NCBI GenBank assembly: GCA_900770665.1
Contig: CAAGKZ010000055.1
Location: 1 to 18,745, forward strand
Origin: Bacteroidaceae bacterium
GTDB taxonomy: Bacteria; Bacteroidota; Bacteroidia; Bacteroidales; Bacteroidaceae
Length of the DNA stretch: 18,745 nucleotides
Direction of reading: 5' to 3'
A program made the position numbers and the translations under genes. This document shows positions 14,634 to 18,745 of this stretch, piece by piece. Numbering within the stretch: the first letter of the stretch is position 1; each line of letters opens with the position of its first letter. The notes beneath the pieces were generated by a model. The model searched no databases. It was not told the DNA's origin and was given only the letters and a program-made list of their open reading frames with translations.

Positions 14634-15453
14634 TAGTATTATTGCATTGTTCATTGCAATATTCATGCTCGCCCCGCTATGCAATGCCAACGCACAGACA
14701 ACAGAGGACGAGTTCGGTATTTGGGCAACCGTTGAGGCATCAAAGAAAATCAACAAGAAGTTCAAGGTTGTAGGCGACGTAGAGTTCCGCACATACGACT
14801 TTGTGAACAACATTGAACGCGCTGCCATTGGCGTAAAGCTTGAGTACAAGATTCTCAAATGGCTGAAATCAAATGTCGGATACCAGTTCCATTACAAGCA
14901 CAACCCCGAGGAGATAAAACTCAAAGACTCCGTGTTGGTAGATGATATTTTTATTGGACAAAACAAGAATTTTGATCACGACTATTGGGTAATACGTAAC
15001 CGCGTCTATGTAACAATCAGCGGCGAGTACAAGGTCGGCCGCTTTGAATTCGGTTTGCGTGAACGCCTGCAATATACCCACACATGTGCAGCCACAACAA
15101 ACGAAACAAAATATGAATATAAATCTGCAACAGGTGATGATTTAGATCCCAATTCTTATCAGTTGTTTGAAGAAACAGCCTTAGAGGAAAAGGATGCAAA
15201 GCACAACCTCACCTTGCGTTCGCGCCTGAATGTAAAGTACGACATCCCCAACTGCAAGGTAAACCCATTCGCATCGGCCGAGCTATACACCCGCCTCGAT
15301 GAGTGGAAGGGTTATGACAAGCTCCGCTACCGCCTTGGCGCAAGCTACAAGATAAACAAGGACAACTCTATATCTCTGTATTATCTCTTTGAGGACGTCA
15401 ATGGCGAGGCCAACGGACACGCAATAGGTTTCGAGTATTCAATAGACCTTTAA
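14611..15453 (+). CDS. DUF2490 family putative outer-membrane beta-barrel protein
   Basis: 280 residues. A signal peptide (1-29, ending ANAQ) is followed by EFGIWATVEASKKINKKFKV, the typical DUF2490 opening. Alternating strands follow (VVGDVEFRTYDF, AAIGVKLEYKILKWLKSNVG, YRLGASYKINKDNSISLYYL), and the protein ends HAIGFEYSIDL with a beta-signal-like aromatic terminus. These features fit a small outer-membrane barrel of about 10-12 strands. The function of the family is not established. The start codon lies inside the end of the DUF4956 gene (23-bp overlap), which implies coupled translation and a joint role, perhaps forming the outer-membrane side of a system whose inner-membrane side is DUF4956. 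Confidence 0.87.
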   Translation: MNTNLKNNSIIALFIAIFMLAPLCNANAQTTEDEFGIWATVEASKKINKKFKVVGDVEFRTYDFVNNIERAAIGVKLEYKILKWLKSNVGYQFHYKHNPEEIKLKDSVLVDDIFIGQNKNFDHDYWVIRNRVYVTISGEYKVGRFEFGLRERLQYTHTCAATTNETKYEYKSATGDDLDPNSYQLFEETALEEKDAKHNLTLRSRLNVKYDIPNCKVNPFASAELYTRLDEWKGYDKLRYRLGASYKINKDNSISLYYLFEDVNGEANGHAIGFEYSIDL

Positions 15454-15466
15454 GAAAGCAACAATT

Positions 15467-15925
15467 ATGAAAAAACTACTATTTATAATATCGTTCATTG
15501 CCATGGCCACTGTTGCAACAGCGCAGCACATGGTTGTGGAGATGACCGACAGCAACAACCAAGTGGTGAAGCTCGAAAGCCTCCGGCAAATCACCTTCAA
15601 TGGCACCACCGTAAACATTGAGCAGACCGACGGCACCAAGAGCAGCACATCAATGGGCAACATCGGGCGCATCTACTTTGGCGACCACTCTTCAATTGCC
15701 GACATAAACGCACAGAGCGGCAACCTGGTGGAATACCTCTCTGCCGACGAAATCACAATCAACAGCGAGGCCGGTTCAACGGTTGCAATATACGGCCTCA
15801 CCGGCACGCAGCTGCTCACCAGGCGCATAGACACCCAAGGCGAGGCAGTAAGCATTGCCGGCCTGCCACAAGGCATATACATTGTGAAAGCAAACGGACG
15901 TACAACAAAAATAATAAAAAGATGA
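15467..15925 (+). CDS. Small secreted protein made mostly of a T9SS-type C-terminal domain
   Basis: 152 residues. The signal peptide (1-20) ends TATAQ. Residues 21-75 form a short domain of the DG...ITF kind (VVKLESLRQITFNG, IEQTDGT, NIGRIYFG). Residues about 80-152 resemble type IX secretion sorting domains: STVAIYGLTGTQLLTRRID, then VSIAGLPQGIYIVKANGRTT and KIIKR at the end. Unlike usual cargo there is no catalytic region between signal and sorting domain. In several gut Bacteroidales this domain occurs without a proven type IX machine, so surface export is an inference. It begins 13 bp after DUF2490 and overlaps the next gene by 4 bp (ATGA), so it is surely cotranslated with it. Confidence 0.8.
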   Translation: MKKLLFIISFIAMATVATAQHMVVEMTDSNNQVVKLESLRQITFNGTTVNIEQTDGTKSSTSMGNIGRIYFGDHSSIADINAQSGNLVEYLSADEITINSEAGSTVAIYGLTGTQLLTRRIDTQGEAVSIAGLPQGIYIVKANGRTTKIIKR

Positions 15926-17589
15926 AAAAGGCACTATTAATCATTGGGGTGCTTGCAGCATCTTTCACGCAGGCACAGGTTTTGTATGTAAACAACAGCA
16001 ACGGTACATTCCAGGCTGTCGATACAAAAACAGCAGGCGACGTAACCTTCGACGAGGCGCAACAGCTCATACACATTGAGTTGGGAGACGGCATGGCAAG
16101 CCGGTTTGCCACAAGCAAGATAACAAACATTGCCCCCACATCTAACAGCGGCACAGAACTGATTCCAAACACCAACCCCACCGTTGCATTTGATGCGGCC
16201 GACAAGGAGATTTTCAACGAGATAACACAACCCGTACCCACCGACGAACTTGCCGACGAGTATGGCGATTTCATCGAGAACTACTCCACATCGCGCATCA
16301 TCACAATCACATTCAGCGAAACAGGGGTAAAAACCACCACCCTGCCAAGCGGTATCACAGCCACCATCAACGGCGGCCACATTGTCATAAACTCCACACT
16401 TGGCAAAATCGGTTATCAAGTGAAAGGCACATGCAGCAACGGCTCGCTCAAGATTTATAGCGAGAAGAAGTTCCGCCTGCTGTTCAACGGCATCACCCTC
16501 ACCAACCCTGCAGGCCCGGCCATCAACATACAGAGCGGCAAGACCGTCTACGCCTCAATCGTAAACGGCACAACCAACACCCTATGCGATGGTGCCACAT
16601 ACAGCGCACCCGTCATGGGCAGCAATGGCGAGGAGGAGGACCAGAAGGGCACACTCTTCAGCGAAGGACAGCTCATCTTCGACGGCTACACCAACGGCAC
16701 AGGAACGCTTAACGTAACAAGCCATGGCGGCCATGCAATATGCAGTGACGACTATATTATGGTACGTGGCGGCAACATCAACATCCTATCGGCAGCCAAG
16801 GACGGCTTCCGCACAAAGGAGAAGTTCATCATCGGCCGCGCCGAGGCCTACTCGCCCACCATCACCATCAATGCCACAAGCAACGGCATAGAGTGTAGCG
16901 AGGGTACACTAACCATCGAGGCCGGCAAGCTCGACATCACAGCCGGCGGCGAAGCCATCAAGGTAGAATATGAAGAGGCCGTTCCCGACCCCGCAGTAAT
17001 CCCCGATGCCTACATCAAAGGCGGCTATCTCAAACTCACCACAACCGGCGAAAAGAGTTCGGCAATACAAACCACCCGCAACTACAACCAGAGCGGCGGC
17101 ATAATTGAGGCAACCGTTGGTGGCAACGGCTCAAAGATTATCAACTGCGACGGTGCCGTTTCCATCAGCGGCGGCAAGCTCACCGGCTTTGTCAACGGCA
17201 CAGTATCAAGCGACGAGACATCAGCCGGTGGCATAAAGAGCAATGGCAATGTTGAGATAGCAAACAGCGTGGTTGCCATCGACTGCAAGGGCAAAGGCTC
17301 CAAAGCCATCAACTGCGACTACAATGTCATAATCAACAGCGGCGAGGTTATCATGATAGCTGCAGCCGAGGACTACACCGAGATTGAGGACGACAAGAAG
17401 AGCCGCGCAATACAGGCCGACTGCATCACCGTCAACGACGGCACAGTCATTGCCAAAGCATACGACAACGCATTGTCGGCACAGGCAATAAACATCAACG
17501 GCGGTGTTGTCAATGCAACAAGCACCAATGCTGATGCACTCGACACCGAAGCCACACAAACCGGCGGCTGGCTGTTGATAAAGGAATAA
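15922..17589 (+). CDS. Cthe_2159-family (DUF4353) beta-helix carbohydrate-binding-type protein
   Basis: 555 residues. The signal peptide (1-19) ends TQAQ. An N-terminal region (20-75) resembles that of the preceding small protein. After a linker of about 50 residues, the Cthe_2159/DUF4353 region follows: repeated short strands with GG/NG turns and small residues (ITLTNPAGPAINIQSGKTVY, LFSEGQLIFDGYTNGTGTLN, GHAICSDDYIMVRGGNINIL, KDGFRTKEKFII, NGIECSEGTLTIEAGKLDIT, AIQADCITVNDGTVIAKAYD). This is the signature of a right-handed parallel beta-helix; the founding Clostridium thermocellum member is reported to bind cellulose and acidic polysaccharide. Many Asp/Asn residues in turns suggest bound calcium. 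No sorting domain is visible at its C-terminus, which ends WLLIKE. Last of the tightly packed genes; surface or periplasmic location expected. Confidence 0.87.
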   Translation: MKKALLIIGVLAASFTQAQVLYVNNSNGTFQAVDTKTAGDVTFDEAQQLIHIELGDGMASRFATSKITNIAPTSNSGTELIPNTNPTVAFDAADKEIFNEITQPVPTDELADEYGDFIENYSTSRIITITFSETGVKTTTLPSGITATINGGHIVINSTLGKIGYQVKGTCSNGSLKIYSEKKFRLLFNGITLTNPAGPAINIQSGKTVYASIVNGTTNTLCDGATYSAPVMGSNGEEEDQKGTLFSEGQLIFDGYTNGTGTLNVTSHGGHAICSDDYIMVRGGNINILSAAKDGFRTKEKFIIGRAEAYSPTITINATSNGIECSEGTLTIEAGKLDITAGGEAIKVEYEEAVPDPAVIPDAYIKGGYLKLTTTGEKSSAIQTTRNYNQSGGIIEATVGGNGSKIINCDGAVSISGGKLTGFVNGTVSSDETSAGGIKSNGNVEIANSVVAIDCKGKGSKAINCDYNVIINSGEVIMIAAAEDYTEIEDDKKSRAIQADCITVNDGTVIAKAYDNALSAQAININGGVVNATSTNADALDTEATQTGGWLLIKE

Positions 17590-17620
17590 GAGTGAAACTG
17601 TTTCATTAGATTCAACAATT

Positions 17621-18178
17621 ATGCCCAACCTTATTCCCAATAAAGGAAACTATCGCGAACTTCTTTGTTATCGCAAGGCCGAAGCCATATACGATATCAC
17701 CTATCATTTCGCGAAGCATTACCTAACTGTAGGTGACCGCACAGTTGACCAAATGATACAGGCTGCACGCAGCGGCAAACAGAATATTGTTGAAGGATAT
17801 GCAGCCGGAGCCACATCGGCCGAGAGTGAATTAAAACTATTCAACGTCGCAAAAAGCAGTCTACAAGAGTTACTTATAGACTACGAGGATTATCTGCGCA
17901 CACGTGGCCTGCCACGTTGGGAAAAGGAATCAGAGCAAATGCGTTGTGCACAACAATTAGGACGAGAGCATAATGATACCGAATTTTGGATGAACATAAT
18001 TCGTACACGCGATGCTGGTACAATTGCAAACATAGCAATAGTGCTTATCTACCAAGCCGATTATATGCTATATAAATACTTACAAGCTACGAGTGAGCGC
18101 TTTGTCGCGCAAGGAGGCTTCCGCGAAAAGCTCACCCACACAAGGCTTGAACAGCGAAAAAAAGCGAAAGGATATTAA
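17621..18178 (+). CDS. Four-helix-bundle protein (23S rRNA intervening-sequence protein-like)
   Basis: 185 residues, all helical and soluble. It fits the S23/IVS-derived four-helix-bundle family, in the version annotated as four helix bundle suffix domain protein: YRELLCYRKAEAIYDITYHF, GDRTVDQMIQAARSGKQNIV, EGYAAGATSAESELKLFNVA, KSSLQELLIDYEDYL. First found in rRNA intervening sequences of spirochaetes, the family is now widespread in Bacteroidota as free-standing genes; its function is unknown. It follows the beta-helix gene by 31 bp without a visible terminator, so it may be read from the operon promoter. Its more A/T-rich codons and the simple repeats just after its stop hint at a separate origin. 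No link to polyphosphate is evident. Confidence 0.88.
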   Translation: MPNLIPNKGNYRELLCYRKAEAIYDITYHFAKHYLTVGDRTVDQMIQAARSGKQNIVEGYAAGATSAESELKLFNVAKSSLQELLIDYEDYLRTRGLPRWEKESEQMRCAQQLGREHNDTEFWMNIIRTRDAGTIANIAIVLIYQADYMLYKYLQATSERFVAQGGFREKLTHTRLEQRKKAKGY

Positions 18179-18320
18179 GAACACTAAAGAGAACTAAGGG
18201 CAATTAATGCGGGAGGGTAAAACATCAATACCCCTCCCGCATTATCTTTCATAACACTTCAGTCTCTTTAATAACCATTAATACCCTTAATAACCTTTCC
18301 TTTAAATCCCTTAATTTTCC
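18173..18320. repeat. Degenerate TTAA decamer repeats flanking a hairpin
   Basis: On the left, TTAA/CTAA cores start at 18175, 18184, 18194 and 18204. On the right, TTAA cores start at 18268, 18278, 18287, 18302 and 18311 in units like TTAATAACCC. Spacing is mostly 9-10 bp, with one step of 15. The two sides are roughly inverted about the hairpin at 18206-18243. The remainder, up to about 18380, is A/T-rich with no gene. Confidence 0.5.
18206..18243 (+). terminator. Hairpin, probable terminator after the four-helix-bundle gene
   Basis: AATGCGGGAGGGT (18206-18218) pairs with ACCCCTCCCGCATT (18230-18243) with one bulged C and an 11-nt loop. It starts 28 bp after the stop codon at 18178. The following TATCTTTC is only modestly T-rich, so termination may be partial. 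Confidence 0.6.
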
Positions 18321-18382
18321 ACCTATTATTAATTAAAAATAAATAATTGATCGCTAAATGTTAAAAATATGGTGTCTATAGG

Positions 18383-18413
18383 TTTGTGAAATTGGGAAGA
18401 TGATTTATTTTTG
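18383..18413 (+). promoter_or_regulatory. Strong consensus promoter for the leader ORF and the right-end gene
   Basis: TTTG (18383-18386), a 19-bp spacer and TATTTTTG (18406-18413): a perfect match at both boxes, the best promoter in the window. The expected RNA start is near 18420, 10 bp before the small ORF. No TAnnTTTG occurs between the following terminator and the right-end gene. Confidence 0.8.
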
Positions 18414-18429
18414 CACGCGTAAACTTCTT

Positions 18430-18567
18430 ATGGACAAACGATTATCAACATACAGCAGCAAAGTCTTGGCAGCCGCATCGGCCGCCGGTCTTGTTACATC
18501 CGTAAGCAATTGTAACCCAACAAGTTACCCCCCCCTAAAAACAATAGTAAAATATAACAAAACATGA
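18430..18567 (+). CDS. Small ORF, 45 codons, possible leader peptide
   Basis: ATG at 18430 to TGA at 18565-18567. The product starts MDKRLSTYSSK, has a small-residue hydrophobic stretch (VLAAASAAGLVTSV, 12-25), then Cys28 and a Pro-containing tail (NPTSYPPLK). Cys28 is preceded by SN, so it is not a clean lipobox. A run of eight C encodes the two prolines; seven C would end the frame there, and nine would shift it. The ORF begins about 10 nt after the predicted RNA start and its stop codon touches the stem of the following terminator. It is unlike families I recognise. It may be a leader peptide, a tiny membrane or secreted peptide, or chance; placement favours a leader. Confidence 0.5.
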   Translation: MDKRLSTYSSKVLAAASAAGLVTSVSNCNPTSYPPLKTIVKYNKT

Positions 18568-18612
18568 ACGCTATCGTGCGGTGCTTTGACGCGCCGGGCG
18601 GTAGCGTTTTTT
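18567..18612 (+). terminator. Strong intrinsic terminator or attenuator
   Basis: A 10-bp stem, AACGCTATCG (18567-18576) with CGGTAGCGTT (18599-18608), plus an inner stem GGTGC (18580-18584) with GCGCC (18591-18595), runs into six T (18607-18612). The left arm starts at the last base of the small ORF's stop codon. The next gene begins 41 bp later with no promoter of its own visible. Confidence 0.8.
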
Positions 18613-18652
18613 GTGAGATTTATAAAACAAAAACTATATTAAACTTAACTTT

Positions 18653-18745
18653 ATGAAAAAAACTTTACAAACTTTATTATTTGCTTTAATAGCAATTATG
18701 ATGCCAATAGGAGCATGGGCGCAAACCTCGACTATAGACCTGTCT
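18653..18745 (+). CDS. Start of a secreted-protein gene, cut by the window end
   Basis: 31 codons from the ATG at 18653 to the edge, in frame throughout. The N-terminus is a textbook Sec signal peptide: MKKTLQ, a hydrophobic core LLFALIAIMMPIG, then AWA before Q, followed by TSTIDLS. The mature protein is not present, so no family can be given. Such starts are common in Bacteroidales surface or periplasmic proteins. Its only visible promoter is at 18383-18413, beyond the small ORF and terminator, so expression may depend on read-through. Confidence 0.7.
   Translation, partial: MKKTLQTLLFALIAIMMPIGAWAQTSTIDLS

Noticed and set aside
1..18745. CRISPR arrays, insertion sequences, phage genes or toxin-antitoxin pairs
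   Set aside because: No spaced repeat array, transposase, integrase or phage-like protein is found; the only repeats are the short ones listed.

Overview
The window looks like chromosomal DNA from a gut-type Bacteroidales bacterium (Bacteroides/Prevotella/Muribaculaceae range; the genus cannot be fixed from sequence alone). The evidence is a set of Bacteroidota promoters of the form TTTG/TTG-N19-21-TAnnTTTG, AT-rich spacers with little Shine-Dalgarno signal, archaeal-type ProRS, ammonia-dependent AsnA, Bacteroidota LptD, and families largely typical of the phylum (DUF2490, type IX-like C-terminal domain, four-helix-bundle suffix protein).

Left part (1-3792, all minus strand): a truncated secreted protein of unknown function overlaps a lipoprotein gene. 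Upstream lies a two-gene operon of a stand-alone LytTR DNA-binding regulator and a membrane-anchored phosphodiester-glycosidase-like protein, then a lipid A type acyltransferase. Both the LytTR promoter and the lipoprotein promoter carry the same pair of 11-bp direct repeats with 21-bp period, 40 bp from the -7 element. This suggests that the LytTR protein controls its own operon and the lipoprotein/secreted-protein pair.

Middle (3988-12715): an OmpA-type lipoprotein is divergent from proS, which is followed by a family 2 glycosyltransferase. A tRNA-Arg(CCG) with its own promoter and terminator is divergent from asnA-ung. An 18-bp copy of the tRNA 3' end lies just beyond the tRNA terminator. 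Then come lptD and an HD-domain hydrolase on the minus strand. These are mostly housekeeping and envelope genes.

Right part (12845-18178): a clear promoter starts a tight plus-strand operon. It encodes a VTC-type polyphosphate polymerase domain protein, a DUF4956 membrane protein with a long periplasmic extension, a DUF2490 putative outer-membrane barrel, a small secreted protein that is mostly a sorting-like domain, a Cthe_2159-family beta-helix protein, and a four-helix-bundle protein. Overlapping genes and short spacers suggest one polyphosphate/envelope/surface system, the best candidate here for an undescribed system.

Right end (18179-18745): a hairpin flanked by degenerate decamer repeats, then a strong promoter, a 45-codon small ORF, and a terminator whose stem begins at the small ORF's stop codon. 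After that comes the start of a secreted-protein gene cut by the window end. The layout looks like a translation-sensitive leader/attenuator.
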